Source: Cognatishimia sp. SS12 (GTDB taxonomy: Bacteria > Pseudomonadota > Alphaproteobacteria > Rhodobacterales > Rhodobacteraceae). Taken from it: a stretch of 64,000 nt of DNA. Position 1 is the first letter of the stretch. Each line of letters starts with the position of its first letter. This document shows, piece after piece, positions 1 to 8,106 of this stretch. The position numbers were made by a program, and so were the translations under genes. The notes under the pieces are model-generated. The model was not told where the DNA came from. It did not search any database and saw nothing but the letters and a program-made list of their open reading frames with translations. Location: positions 62,001 through 126,000 of the forward strand of contig NZ_JAQNCZ010000004.1 of NCBI RefSeq assembly GCF_028369055.1, given 5' to 3'.

Positions 1-135
1 AAGCAACGCCTCGCGCGACAGCAGCCGATGGAAATAGCGACAATGGCGATCAGTCCAGTCCATCATCGGTGCAACGCTTAGACGTGCCGCGGTGCGGATC
101 GGGGTTGTGTCGAAGGGATCGGCGGTCGGCTCCAT
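1..135 (-). CDS. dusA: tRNA-dihydrouridine synthase DusA, N-terminal part (runs off window start)
   Basis: The minus strand from the ATG at 135 reads 45 open codons to the window edge. The start [12 protein letters not shown] leads into [19 protein letters not shown], the FMN-binding opening of the DusA family, in which a flavoenzyme reduces uridine to dihydrouridine in the tRNA D-loop. Only the N-terminus is present, so the catalytic Cys cannot be checked. It is divergent from the flavin reductase that starts at 329, with about 190 bases between them. The family call is strong because this motif is nearly invariant. Confidence 0.85.
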   Translation of the reverse strand, partial: MEPTADPFDTTPIRTAARLSVAPMMDWTDRHCRYFHRLLSREALL

Positions 136-328
136 GGGGGGTCCTGCGATTTGGCGGCGAGGCATGCAAAGTTCAGCGCGGCGTTTAGCATTGTTTGGGC
201 CATAATGACCACACCTGCTGAAAGAGTCACCTTGCGCGGGCCGCCCCCCTGCCCCTTGCTTGCGGCGCGGGGCTGCACTAGCTACGCTGGCAGAAGGGCC
301 AAACGGCGGCAGGCGAGCGGATAATCAT

Positions 329-826
329 ATGAGCAAGAGCTTTGAACCCACCCCAGCGGCGTCAAGAGCGTTTCGCGATGCATTGGGCGCATTTGGCACC
401 GGCGTCACCGTTGTGACCGTCGCCACCGAGACGGGCCCGTTGGGCATGACGGCCAATTCCTTCAGTTCGCTGTCGCTTGATCCGCCGCTTATTCTCTGGG
501 CACCGGCGAAAAATTCGCTGCGGTTGCCGCATTTTCAGGCTGCTGAGCATTTTGCCATTCATGTGCTGCATTCGTCACAGCGCGCGGTTGCCAAGGCCTT
601 TGCCGCGCAGGGCGACAGTTTTGATCTGGTGGACTGGGAGGAGAACGCCGAGGGCGTTCCGGTGCTGCAGGATTGCCTTTGCAGTTTTGAATGTCGCCGC
701 GTGGCGGAATATGAGGGCGGTGATCATCTGATTCACGTCGGTCAGGTTGCCCGTGTGCGCCATCATAGCGGCCGCCCGCTGATTTTTGCGCAGGGCGGTT
801 TTGGGAAGTTTTCGCCAATCGGCTGA
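329..826 (+). CDS. Flavin reductase family (FMN-binding split-barrel) protein
   Basis: This 165-aa protein has the flavin-reductase-like fold. It opens with FRDALGAFGTGVTVVTV, continues with GMTANSFSSLSLDPPLILW, which binds the FMN phosphate and isoalloxazine, and ends with an HxIxVGQV strand and PLIFAQGGFGKF. Members use NAD(P)H to reduce FMN or FAD, usually to supply a two-component monooxygenase. No oxygenase partner is adjacent, so the physiological acceptor is unknown. An in-frame upstream start at 260 exists, but the family N-terminus matches the ATG at 329. The gene stands alone. Confidence 0.85.
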   Translation: MSKSFEPTPAASRAFRDALGAFGTGVTVVTVATETGPLGMTANSFSSLSLDPPLILWAPAKNSLRLPHFQAAEHFAIHVLHSSQRAVAKAFAAQGDSFDLVDWEENAEGVPVLQDCLCSFECRRVAEYEGGDHLIHVGQVARVRHHSGRPLIFAQGGFGKFSPIG

Positions 827-1372
827 AGTCGCCCGATAGCACCGCGCCGAATCATGCCTGGCCGGTCAGCACCGGCGAAATGTGAACAATCACCAAGCCG
901 ACCATGCATTGAACCTGCGCGGCGAACAATACGTTAACCAAGCCAGAAACTCGCCCGTCCCCATCGGGCTCGGCCCAAGGCGATCCTGAATGTTCACCGA
1001 CGGGAAACAATCGATTGTCCTGCAGGTTTGGATTTGGCGCGGAACTGCGTAAAACCAGCGAAAAACAGCGCGCGCAGAACGTTGGCCGCGCAGGACTGTT
1101 TCCAAAATGAACACCAATTCAGGGCCGTGCCAGCGGCGGCGGCGCAGTACCTTGGTCACAACGCTGTGTGAATTCGACCGCGCGCCGCTTTGGGCGTTTC
1201 CCAAATTCCTGCGCAAAGGTTAATACTAGGCTGTTACTTGTATGGGGTCGCGCCCGGCTCCGCGCGTGGGGATGCAGCGGAGAGAAGGCAAAGTGGGGAT
1301 TTTGCCCTGGAGACGCGACATGTGTGTGTATGAATTTGTGGCGCGGCCATCTGCTGCGCGAGAGGGTTGAAC
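827..1372. other. 546-base gap without a recognisable gene
   Basis: Open frames in this stretch (for example 890-1216 on the minus strand) are rich in Arg/Trp/Cys, have no credible ribosome site and resemble no family. I see no tRNA, no clear terminator after the flavin reductase and no long repeat. The 3' end presumably holds the promoter and leader of the Hint-domain gene: a GAGAGGG run lies 6-12 bases before its ATG. Confidence 0.5.
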
Positions 1373-1972
1373 ATGACCGATGAAACTGAAGTGATCTGCT
1401 TTGCGCAAGACACGATGATTGCCACCATTTCCGGCGAGCGCAGCGTGCAAGGCCTGCGCGAGGGCGACAAGATCATCACCCGCGACAATGGCCTGCAGGA
1501 AATTTGCTGGATTGGGCATAAAACCGTGACCTTGGCGGATAAGCCCAAGCTGCGCCCGATCCGCATCAAGGCGGGCAGCCTGGGACACAACCAGCCTGAG
1601 CGCGATATCTATGTATCGCCCAACCACCGGATGCTGATCGCCAATGACACCACGTCGCTGCTCTTTGACGAACGCGAAACGCTGGTCGCTGCCAAACACC
1701 TGGTGGGGCGCGATGGGGTTGATATCGCTGAGGCCACAAGCGTCAGCTATTATCACATCCTGTTTGAAAACCACGAAGTTGTCCTGGGCAACGGCGCATG
1801 GTCCGAAAGCTTCCAGCCTGGTGATTATTCCATGGACACGCTGGAAGATGCTCAGCGACGCGAAATCTATGGCCTGTTCCCAGAGCTGAAAGACAGCGCC
1901 GCACTCGGCGGCTATGCGGCGGCGCGCCGGTCGCTCAACAAAAAAGAAGCGGCGCTGCTGCGCCACCACTGA
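1373..1972 (+). CDS. Hint (Hedgehog/intein) domain-containing protein
   Basis: This 199-aa protein is almost entirely a Hint domain. Residues about 7-50 carry the intein block-A pattern, VICFAQDTMIAT followed by a GD (REGDKIITRD) and ICWIGHKTV. A later SPNHRMLI segment matches block B, and HEVVLGNGAWSESFQPG matches the C-terminal part of the fold. The block-A Cys needed for the N-S acyl shift is kept, but no flanking extein and no terminal Asn-Cys/Ser/Thr splice junction is seen. Such orphan Hint proteins are common in Rhodobacterales, often attached to secreted repeat proteins, and their role is not established. The ATG at 1373 follows a GAGAGGG ribosome site; a TTG at 1367 is an alternative. 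Confidence 0.8.
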   Translation: MTDETEVICFAQDTMIATISGERSVQGLREGDKIITRDNGLQEICWIGHKTVTLADKPKLRPIRIKAGSLGHNQPERDIYVSPNHRMLIANDTTSLLFDERETLVAAKHLVGRDGVDIAEATSVSYYHILFENHEVVLGNGAWSESFQPGDYSMDTLEDAQRREIYGLFPELKDSAALGGYAAARRSLNKKEAALLRHH

Positions 1973-2010
1973 TCACCGGCCAACGTGCGGAAGATTAGGA
2001 CAGTGAAGGA

Positions 2011-2033
2011 AAGCGCCCCATGGGGCGTTTTTT
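2011..2033 (+). terminator. Rho-independent terminator after the Hint gene
   Basis: A perfect inverted repeat (CGCCCCA at 2014-2020, TGGGGCG at 2021-2027) is followed by six T. It lies about 40 bases after the Hint stop and before the LysE-type gene, so it insulates the two. Confidence 0.8.
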
Positions 2034-2084
2034 CTTGCGTGCGGCCAAATCACAGCTAGCTTCGCAAGACACAGGAGCCTCGCA

Positions 2085-2723
2085 ATGACCTTGACGGAAA
2101 TCTTGACCTTTGCCTTTGTCGCAAGTCTGCTGGTGATGTCCCCGGGCCCCAATGGGCTGTTGATCGCCAAGACGGTGCCAACCTCGGGCCGCGCAGCCGG
2201 ATTCGCCAATATCGCAGGCTTTGTCAGCGCATTTTTCGTGCAGGGCACGCTTAGCCTCTTGGGTTTGGCGCTGATCTTGCTGCAATCGGCCGTTGCCTTC
2301 GCGGTGGTGAAATATTTGGGGGCGGCCTATCTGTGCTGGATCGGCCTCAAGGCGCTGATCGCCGCCTGGCGCGGCGACGTTGCACAGCAGGCCGTCAGCC
2401 CAGCGAAACGCCGGCGCACGCTGTGGCGCGCCTATGGTGAGGGTTTGTTGACCAACCTGCTGAACCCGAAAACCGCGATGTTCTATTTGGCGGCGTTTCC
2501 ACAGTTTATTTCCGCCAGCGACACGGGCCCTTGGGCCGCCTATCACCTGATCGCCGTGCACAGCCTGATCAACGGCCTGTGGTTTGGCGCAATGGTTCTG
2601 TTATTTGCGCAGCTCAGCAAAGCGGCGCAGAGCGGCGCATTTCAGCGCTGGCTTAAGGCGATAACGGGCGTGATTTTCATCGGCTTTGCCGCCAAGCTTG
2701 CGAGTATGCGCGCCGCCCTCTGA
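2085..2723 (+). CDS. LysE/RhtB family amino-acid exporter
   Basis: This 212-aa inner-membrane protein has about six predicted membrane segments and the LysE/RhtB signature near the N-terminus: FVASLLVMSPGPNGLLIAK, with the conserved PGP. A second landmark, GEGLLTNLLNPKTAMFYLA, is the typical NPK loop of this family. These carriers export amino acids or homoserine/threonine-like compounds using the proton gradient. The substrate cannot be told from sequence. An AGGAG ribosome site precedes the ATG. The gene stands alone between terminators, with ridA converging on it. Confidence 0.88.
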   Translation: MTLTEILTFAFVASLLVMSPGPNGLLIAKTVPTSGRAAGFANIAGFVSAFFVQGTLSLLGLALILLQSAVAFAVVKYLGAAYLCWIGLKALIAAWRGDVAQQAVSPAKRRRTLWRAYGEGLLTNLLNPKTAMFYLAAFPQFISASDTGPWAAYHLIAVHSLINGLWFGAMVLLFAQLSKAAQSGAFQRWLKAITGVIFIGFAAKLASMRAAL

Positions 2724-2747
2724 CGGCGCGCCAGAGCTTACCGGGGC

Positions 2748-3101
2748 TTAGGCCAGCGTGGTGACTTCGATCTCGATCCGGTATTTCGGATCAATCAGGT
2801 TACATTCAATCATCGTGGCCGCCGGAGGGTTTGCGCCGAAGGCCTCGGCCAGGATCGGCCAGCAGGGTTCAAATTCGGCTGCGTCCGGCAGGTAGTAATT
2901 GACCCGCACGGTTTTTTCGAGGCTGCTGCCTGCCTTTTCCAGCGCGGCTTTGATGGTGTCCAGCGCAGCGCGGCACTGCGCCTCAACCCCGTCGCCCTGC
3001 CCGACGGTGCCGGCGACATGCACAAAGCCCCCGGCCACAACCGCACGGCAATAGCCAATTTTGGCTTCAAACTCGCCGCCGGAATGAATGCGTTTGATCA
3101 T
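2748..3101 (-). CDS. RidA/YER057c/UK114 family protein
   Basis: This 117-aa protein resembles RidA-family enamine/imine deaminases. It starts MIKRIHSGGEFEAKIGYCR, has VHVAGTVGQGDGVEAQCRAAL, and ends with MIECNLIDPKYRIEIEVT. Classical RidA has an active-site Arg in a C-terminal R(V/T)xIE strand; here the nearest equivalent is the Arg of the YRIEIE segment, so it may belong to a Rid subgroup rather than RidA itself. It would hydrolyse reactive imines or 2-aminoacrylate. It lies just downstream of clpX on the same strand, but the clpX terminator sits between them. Confidence 0.82.
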   Translation of the reverse strand: MIKRIHSGGEFEAKIGYCRAVVAGGFVHVAGTVGQGDGVEAQCRAALDTIKAALEKAGSSLEKTVRVNYYLPDAAEFEPCWPILAEAFGANPPAATMIECNLIDPKYRIEIEVTTLA

Positions 3102-3113
3102 GATATGCTCTCC

Positions 3114-3145
3114 ATAAAAAAACGGCGCGGTAAATACCGCGCCGT
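3114..3145 (-). terminator. Strong terminator of clpX
   Basis: The arms ACGGCGCGGTA (3122-3132) and TACCGCGCCGT (3135-3145) form an 11-bp perfect stem with a two-base loop. On the minus strand it is followed by a T run (3114-3121). It lies just 19 bases after the clpX stop and ends only about 13 bases before the ridA start. Confidence 0.9.
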
Positions 3146-3164
3146 CAAAGCCAGATCTGTGATT

Positions 3165-4430
3165 TTAGCCCGCTGAGGCCGATCCCGCATCGGCATCCGC
3201 GTGGATCATGAGGGGGGCCGCCTCGCGTGTCACCGCTTCTTCGTTCACCACAACCTCGGTCACGCTGTCCTGACCGGGCAGGTCAAACATCGTATCCAGC
3301 AGGATATCTTCGAGGATGGAGCGCAGGCCCCGCGCGCCGGTCTTGCGTTCAATCGCGCGTTTGGCGATGGCGGCCAGCGCATCTTCGGTAAAGGTCAGCT
3401 GAGTGTTCTCAAGCTCAAACAGGCGCTGGTATTGTTTGACAAGCGCATTTTTCGGCTCTGTCAGAATGGTGACCAGCGCATCTTCGTCCAGATCCTCAAG
3501 CGTTGCCAGAACCGGCAGACGACCAACAAATTCCGGGATCAGGCCAAATTTCAGCAGGTCTTCCGGCTCCAGATCCTGGAAAATCTCGCCAACGCCCCGG
3601 TCATCATTGTCGCGCACATCCGCGCCAAAGCCCATGGCAGAGCCCTTGCCGCGCGCGGCGATGATTTTGTCCAGACCCGCAAAGGCCCCGCCGCAGATGA
3701 ACAGGATATTCGTGGTGTCCACTTGCAGGAATTCCTGCTGCGGATGCTTGCGCCCCCCCTGTGGCGGCACCGAGGCAACCGTGCCTTCCATCAGTTTCAG
3801 CAGCGCTTGCTGCACGCCTTCGCCCGACACGTCGCGGGTGATCGAGGGGTTTTCCGATTTGCGAGTAATCTTGTCGACCTCGTCAATATAGACGATGCCG
3901 CGCTGCGCCCGTTCCACATTGTATTCAGAGGACTGCAGCAGCTTCAGAATGATGTTTTCGACATCTTCGCCAACGTAGCCCGCTTCGGTCAGCGTTGTCG
4001 CGTCGGCCATGGTGAATGGCACATCCAGAATGCGTGCAAGAGTCTGGGCCAGCAAAGTCTTACCGCAGCCGGTCGGACCGATCAGCAGGATGTTGGATTT
4101 CTGCAGCTCGATATCACCGGTCTTGGCCGAATGATTAAGCCGCTTGTAGTGGTTGTGCACCGCCACCGACAGCACCCGTTTGGCCACGGCCTGCCCGATG
4201 ACATAATCATCCAGCACAGTGCAGATTTCTTTTGGCGTGGGCACCCCTTCGGAAGATTTCAGGCCGCTGGCCTTGGTCTCTTCGCGAATGATATCCATGC
4301 ACAGCTCAACGCATTCGTCACAGATGAATACTGTCGGGCCAGCGATCAGCTTACGCACCTCATGCTGACTTTTGCCGCAGAAGCTACAGTAGAGGGTGTT
4401 TTTGCTGTCACCACCGGAATTCGTCGCCAT
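3165..4430 (-). CDS. clpX: ATP-dependent Clp protease ATP-binding subunit ClpX
   Basis: This 421-aa AAA+ unfoldase feeds substrates to ClpP in the cytoplasm. The N-terminal zinc-binding domain has Cys15, Cys18, Cys37 and Cys40. Walker A is GPTGCGKT at residues 118-125, Walker B is in [10 protein letters not shown], and the pore-loop GYVG and sensor FVGRLPV segments are present. Length is normal. It lies 139 bases downstream of clpP on the same strand, the usual clpP-clpX order, and ends at a strong terminator. In alphaproteobacteria ClpXP drives regulated turnover of cell-cycle factors such as CtrA. Confidence 0.98.
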   Translation of the reverse strand: MATNSGGDSKNTLYCSFCGKSQHEVRKLIAGPTVFICDECVELCMDIIREETKASGLKSSEGVPTPKEICTVLDDYVIGQAVAKRVLSVAVHNHYKRLNHSAKTGDIELQKSNILLIGPTGCGKTLLAQTLARILDVPFTMADATTLTEAGYVGEDVENIILKLLQSSEYNVERAQRGIVYIDEVDKITRKSENPSITRDVSGEGVQQALLKLMEGTVASVPPQGGRKHPQQEFLQVDTTNILFICGGAFAGLDKIIAARGKGSAMGFGADVRDNDDRGVGEIFQDLEPEDLLKFGLIPEFVGRLPVLATLEDLDEDALVTILTEPKNALVKQYQRLFELENTQLTFTEDALAAIAKRAIERKTGARGLRSILEDILLDTMFDLPGQDSVTEVVVNEEAVTREAAPLMIHADADAGSASAG

Positions 4431-4491
4431 GTTCTACCTTTCAGGCCTCACACCCATTTGCTGATGTGTTCTACACCAGATCATCTCTGCG

Positions 4492-4517
4492 TTTGCCCCA
4501 GCTTAGCGAGGGGCAAA
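4492..4517 (-). terminator. Possible hairpin in the clpP-clpX spacer
   Basis: The arms TTTGCCCC (4492-4499) and GGGGCAAA (4510-4517) can form an 8-bp stem in the 139-base clpP-clpX spacer. There is no T run, so it may attenuate or stabilise the clpP message rather than terminate it. A weaker CCCCC/GGGGG pair lies nearer the clpP stop. Confidence 0.4.
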
Positions 4518-4569
4518 ACCGTGTACAATCTCAAAGTGACCCCCAGATTAACGCCGGGGGCCGCGCCGC

Positions 4570-5199
4570 TTACTTGGCGTCTTCGTCACCAGATTTGCGG
4601 GTCTCGACGATTTCGTCGATCAGGCCCCATTCTTTGGCGTCTTCAGCCGACATAAAGTTGTCGCGTTCCAGCGCATCCACCACAGTGTCAAGTTTCTGGC
4701 CGGTGTGTTTGACGTAGATGTTGTTCAGGCGCTGTTTGAGCTTCTGGGTATATTCGGCGTGGATCATGATATCCGTCGCCTGCCCCTGATAGCCGCCCGA
4801 CGGCTGGTGCACCATGATCGAGGAATTTGGCAGGCTGAAGCGCATGCCCGGTTCACCCGCAGTCAACAAGAGCGACCCCATTGACGCCGCCTGCCCTACG
4901 CAGAGCGTGGACACTTTGGGTTTGATGTACTGCATCGTGTCATAGATCGACAGGCCCGCTGTCACAACGCCACCGGGGGAATTGATATACATCGAAATTT
5001 CTTTGGACGGGTTTTCCGCCTCAAGGTGCAAGAGCTGCGCCACGATCAGCGACGACATGCCATCATGCACCGGACCGTTCAGAAAAATGATCCGCTCTTT
5101 CAGAAGGCGTGAGAAAATATCATAGGCACGTTCGCCACGGCTGGTCTGTTCAACAACCATGGGCACGAGGTTCATATATGTCTCAATTGGATCTTTCAT
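4570..5199 (-). CDS. clpP: ATP-dependent Clp protease proteolytic subunit ClpP
   Basis: This 209-aa serine peptidase forms the tetradecameric chamber used by ClpX and ClpA. The catalytic Ser106 lies in GQAASMGS, His131 in MVHQPSGG, and Asp180 in ALERDNF. The frame is open further upstream, but the ATG at 5199 has a GAGG-type ribosome site and gives the family N-terminus ([19 protein letters not shown]). It is upstream of clpX and divergent from the DNA glycosylase. Confidence 0.97.
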   Translation of the reverse strand: MKDPIETYMNLVPMVVEQTSRGERAYDIFSRLLKERIIFLNGPVHDGMSSLIVAQLLHLEAENPSKEISMYINSPGGVVTAGLSIYDTMQYIKPKVSTLCVGQAASMGSLLLTAGEPGMRFSLPNSSIMVHQPSGGYQGQATDIMIHAEYTQKLKQRLNNIYVKHTGQKLDTVVDALERDNFMSAEDAKEWGLIDEIVETRKSGDEDAK

Positions 5200-5406
5200 T
5201 TCGCCTGCCTCTCGCTCTGGCCAACCCCTGTGATCGGCGCTTACCAGAGTCTTAGTTGCGCGCTCGGGGAGCTGCAAGAGCAGGCGGCGATTTTCCGGCA
5301 CATCTGCACGGCACCCCACGCAAATGTGCACGGCGAAAGCGCTTTGTTATTGCGCAAATTGGTGGCAGTCTTGCGGCAGAATTCGCTTTTAACAGCAGGA
5401 CAGCCC

Positions 5407-6069
5407 ATGCGTAGCTATGACGAGATTTTTGCAATCGCCGCAGACCGCAAAGGCGGCGCGGAGGCGCTAGAGGCGCAGCTGGGCTCCCCCCTGCCCGCCA
5501 CCGATCTGGCGGCCATTCCAGAAGACCGCTGGCTGGCGCAGATGACCAAATGCATCTTTCAGGCCGGTTTCAACTGGAAAGTGATCGAGGCCAAATGGCC
5601 CGGCTTTGAGGCGGCATTTCACGGCTTTGACGTCAACCGATGTGCGTTTCTGAATGACGAAGAGTTTGATGCGCTGCTTTCCAACAAAGATGTCGTGCGC
5701 AATGGTCAGAAACTGCGCACGGTGATCGACAACGCAATTTTCATTCAAGAGCAGCGTGCAGAGGGCGGCATTGCCCAGCGCATCGCCGATTGGCCATCAG
5801 AAGATTTCATCGGTCTGCTGGAGCTTCTGAAGAAAGACGCCAGCCGTTTGGGCGGCAACAGCGCCTGCTACATGCTGCGCTTTATGGGCAAAGACAGTTG
5901 GATCTTATCGCAGGACGTGACGGCACGCTTGATTGCCGAGGGTGTGATCGACAAACCTGCCAGCAGTAAAACTGCGCTGCGCGCGGTGCAGGCCGCGTTT
6001 AATGACTGGATGGCGCAATCCGGTCGCGGCCTCACCCAGATCAGCCGCACCCTAGCGATGAGTGTCTGA
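5407..6069 (+). CDS. DNA-3-methyladenine glycosylase I-like (AdG superfamily) protein
   Basis: This 220-aa protein resembles the helix-hairpin-helix DNA-3-methyladenine glycosylase I group. It starts RSYDEIFAIAADRKGG, with QMTKCIFQAGFNWKVIEAKW in the region where Tag has its catalytic pocket, and continues with FNGFDV-like and GGNSACYMLRFMGKD segments. Tag-type enzymes excise alkylated adenine; this subgroup lacks the usual Tag N-terminal W/C zinc motif, so its substrate is uncertain. The frame is open upstream, but the ATG at 5407 has an AGGA ribosome site. The next gene overlaps or abuts it, suggesting co-transcription. Confidence 0.75.
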   Translation: MRSYDEIFAIAADRKGGAEALEAQLGSPLPATDLAAIPEDRWLAQMTKCIFQAGFNWKVIEAKWPGFEAAFHGFDVNRCAFLNDEEFDALLSNKDVVRNGQKLRTVIDNAIFIQEQRAEGGIAQRIADWPSEDFIGLLELLKKDASRLGGNSACYMLRFMGKDSWILSQDVTARLIAEGVIDKPASSKTALRAVQAAFNDWMAQSGRGLTQISRTLAMSV

Positions 6070-6070
6070 T

Positions 6071-6517
6071 ATGCCCGCCACCACCACCTATGCCCTGATC
6101 ATGCTCGCTGCCGGGATTGGCATTCCGGTACTGGCGGCGCTGAATGCGGCGCTGGGTCAATATATCGCCTCGCCCCTTGCGGCGGGCGTGGTTGTCTTTG
6201 TGGTTGGCTTAGTGATCAGCGGCGCGGTGGTGCTGGCCACCGGCGAGGCCAGCCATCTCGCCAAATTGCCCTTAGCGCCCAAGCATCTGCTTTTGGCCGG
6301 GGCGTTCATGGCGTTTTACGCCATCACCATCACCTTTGTGGCCCCAAAATTCGGCGTCGGCAACGCGGTGTTCTTTGTGCTGCTCGGCCAGTTGATCTCG
6401 GCCGCCGCCATTGACCACTTTGGCCTCTTTGGCGCGCAGCTCTCGCCCATTTCACTGACCCGCGCGGCAGGTATCGGCGTGATGGCTGTTGGCGTCTGGC
6501 TGACGCAGATGGCTTAA
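6071..6517 (+). CDS. DMT superfamily small membrane protein (YdcZ/DUF606 type), copy 1
   Basis: This 148-aa protein has five hydrophobic segments and the DUF606/YdcZ pattern: an early GIGIPVLAALNAALGQ and a later FFVLLGQLISAAAIDHFGLFG. Such half-size DMT carriers work as homo- or heterodimers; substrates are unknown. The ATG at 6071 comes one base after the glycosylase stop (a GTG at 6062 would overlap it). A second, divergent YdcZ-type gene follows at 6640, and a broken copy of this gene's 3' end lies at 7717-7872. Confidence 0.78.
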   Translation: MPATTTYALIMLAAGIGIPVLAALNAALGQYIASPLAAGVVVFVVGLVISGAVVLATGEASHLAKLPLAPKHLLLAGAFMAFYAITITFVAPKFGVGNAVFFVLLGQLISAAAIDHFGLFGAQLSPISLTRAAGIGVMAVGVWLTQMA

Positions 6518-6639
6518 GATTGGGCTGAACTGCTGAGTCCTGCGCGTCCAAATGTGGCTCCGCAAACAAGGCAATCATTGACGCAAGTGACATTCTCCCC
6601 CTCAATTGGCTGTGACCGCCAAAAAAAGAGGAAACGACT

Positions 6640-7083
6640 ATGTCTCTCCATTTAACAGGCCTCGCGTTGCTCATGGGCGCGATTATTTCGATTTATCTCC
6701 CAATGATCACGCAATCAGCCAAGATACTTGGCTCCGGTCCCATGGCAAATGTTCCATTCTTTGCGATCGCGCTCATCTCTTCCATCGCAATTGCCGTCGC
6801 ATCCGGCAGCCGAACTGAACAGTTTCAAAAGATCGGAACATTGCCGATCTGGCTTCTGTCTGCTGGCGTTATGAGCGCGGGAATGATCATTGGGTCCAGC
6901 TTTCTGATCCCGAAGATTGGCATAGGCTCCTTCTTTGTCATGCTGGTTTCAGGCCAGGTCATTGCAGGCCTCGTGTTCGGGTATTTTGGTTTGTTTGGCG
7001 TTCCAGCCAGCGCACTTTCGGTTGGAAAAATCCTTGGCGCATGTCTTGTGATCGCCGGTGTTTACCTGGTGACGTTCAAGTAG
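6640..7083 (+). CDS. DMT superfamily small membrane protein (YdcZ/DUF606 type), second gene
   Basis: This 147-aa protein has about five membrane segments and the same family landmarks as the previous DMT gene: ISIYLPMITQSAKILGSGPM near the start and VSGQVIAGLVFGYFGLFG near the end. It is clearly diverged from copy 1, and its base composition is visibly more AT-rich. An AGAGGAAA ribosome site precedes the ATG. Paired YdcZ genes are known and may form a heterodimer, but the 122-base spacer and different composition suggest a separate origin. The substrate is unknown. Confidence 0.75.
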   Translation: MSLHLTGLALLMGAIISIYLPMITQSAKILGSGPMANVPFFAIALISSIAIAVASGSRTEQFQKIGTLPIWLLSAGVMSAGMIIGSSFLIPKIGIGSFFVMLVSGQVIAGLVFGYFGLFGVPASALSVGKILGACLVIAGVYLVTFK

Positions 7084-7204
7084 CTTGGCAAGCAGCCAGA
7101 TTTCAATCCGGTCTCTAGACCGCGTTGCGCCAATGTTGCGGCCGTGTCAGGCCCAAGCAGCCCGATACCGATACGGGCCAGCCTTGGGCTCGACCGAGCG
7201 CGCG

Positions 7205-7627
7205 CTACACCTTTGTGAATTCCATCCGGTAGACGACTTCTTCGCCGGTCTTGGGGTCGATACCGGGCGCACCGCTGATCACCAACCTATCCCCTTCGAG
7301 TACAAAGGGACGCGAGAGATCGCCATGCCAATTTGGGTTCCAAGACCCGTCAACATGATGAATGACGCGATCTTCTTTGAGCGTATAAGAGGCGACATAG
7401 GCAAGCATGTCGTCAAAAAGCTGGGCTTTTTCACCCTCAGTCCACCCCTCTTCGCCCGAGGTCGGGCGATCACGCCGAAACACCGTCGCCATCATCCGCC
7501 CGTCTGCATGATAGGCAATATAACCAATCGGATCAGGCCCCAATGCATCGGTAATTTCACCTGTTGCCACCGATTGGCGCGTCCATGCATGCATTTTCCA
7601 CGACCCGATCAAAGCGCTTTTGTCCAT
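7205..7627 (-). CDS. Lipocalin-like domain-containing protein
   Basis: This 140-aa protein matches the small lipocalin-like family. It has LIGSWKMHAW at the N-terminus, IGYIAYHADGRMMATVF, a central YTLKEDRVIHHVDGSWNP and a final LVISGAP strand. No signal peptide is present, so it should be cytoplasmic. Members are small beta-barrels of unknown ligand. A strong AAGGGGGG ribosome site precedes the ATG. It is convergent with the second DMT gene and lies inside the AT-richer islet. Confidence 0.75.
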   Translation of the reverse strand: MDKSALIGSWKMHAWTRQSVATGEITDALGPDPIGYIAYHADGRMMATVFRRDRPTSGEEGWTEGEKAQLFDDMLAYVASYTLKEDRVIHHVDGSWNPNWHGDLSRPFVLEGDRLVISGAPGIDPKTGEEVVYRMEFTKV

Positions 7628-7716
7628 AATCCCCCCTTAAAGCATCGCCGCTGAGGCAGCACCCCATGAGCCTAGCCGAGCTTCCGCTGGAGTTAAGGAG
7701 AAAATTCAAGGCCCAG

Positions 7717-7872
7717 CAACGCGTTCTTTTTTGTGCTGCTCGGCCAGCTGATCTCTGCCGCCGCCATTGACCACTTTGGCCTCTTTGGCGCGCAGCTCTC
7801 GCCCATTTCGCTGACCCGCACAGCCGGGATTGGCGTCATGGCTGTGGGGTCTGGCTAACGCAAATCGCGTGA
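7717..7872 (+). pseudogene. Truncated, frameshifted second copy of the DMT gene at 6071-6517
   Basis: About 156 bases match the 3' end of the DMT gene (6361-6517), including an identical 53-base run (7757-7809 against 6401-6453). I count about 19 differences by eye, mostly at third codon positions. The copy has no start or N-terminal half. One base is missing near 7848, which moves the reading frame and gives a premature TAA; restoring it gives ...GVWLTQIA and a TGA at 7870-7872. Weak similarity may reach back to about 7701. The silent-site pattern means this was a functional homologue that diverged before being broken, not a fresh duplication. Confidence 0.85.
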
Positions 7873-8078
7873 AGCGCGTTCGCCGGCAGGCGGACGGTCA
7901 AGATCGGTTAACTGAAAGGCTGCACCGCGGACGGAGCGGGCTTTCGCTGCGTTTGCGCGAACCGCCGAATTTGGGAGCAAACCTAGCGGAACGGGATCAA
8001 CTTCCAGTCGCGATTACTGCGCCGATTTGGCTGATGCCGTCCAAAGTGGGTTCGACTTCTGAGACATGGCATTGACGC

Positions 8079-8096
8079 TACCGACACATGTCGGTA
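8079..8096 (+). promoter_or_regulatory. Palindromic operator and probable promoter of the TetR-CPBP operon
   Basis: TACCGACA (8079-8086) and TGTCGGTA (8089-8096) are perfect 8-base arms around a two-base centre. The site lies between a TTGACG -35-like element (8072-8077) and a TAATGG -10-like element (8095-8100), spaced 17 bases. A TetR dimer bound here would block RNA polymerase. The start codon at 8107 follows with no ribosome site, so the transcript is probably leaderless. Confidence 0.7.
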
Positions 8097-8106
8097 ATGG
8101 TGCTGT

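Noticed and set aside
890..1216. 108-aa minus-strand open frame in the gap after the flavin reductase
   Set aside because: It has no ribosome site, biased residues (Arg, Trp, Cys) and no family resemblance.
3201..4655. 484-aa open frame antisense to clpX
   Set aside because: It is a high-G+C shadow of clpX. Its protein has no domain pattern and clpX is unmistakable.
7830..8075. 81-aa plus-strand open frame after the DMT remnant
   Set aside because: It is the frameshifted tail of the remnant followed by noncoding sequence. It has no ribosome site or domain.
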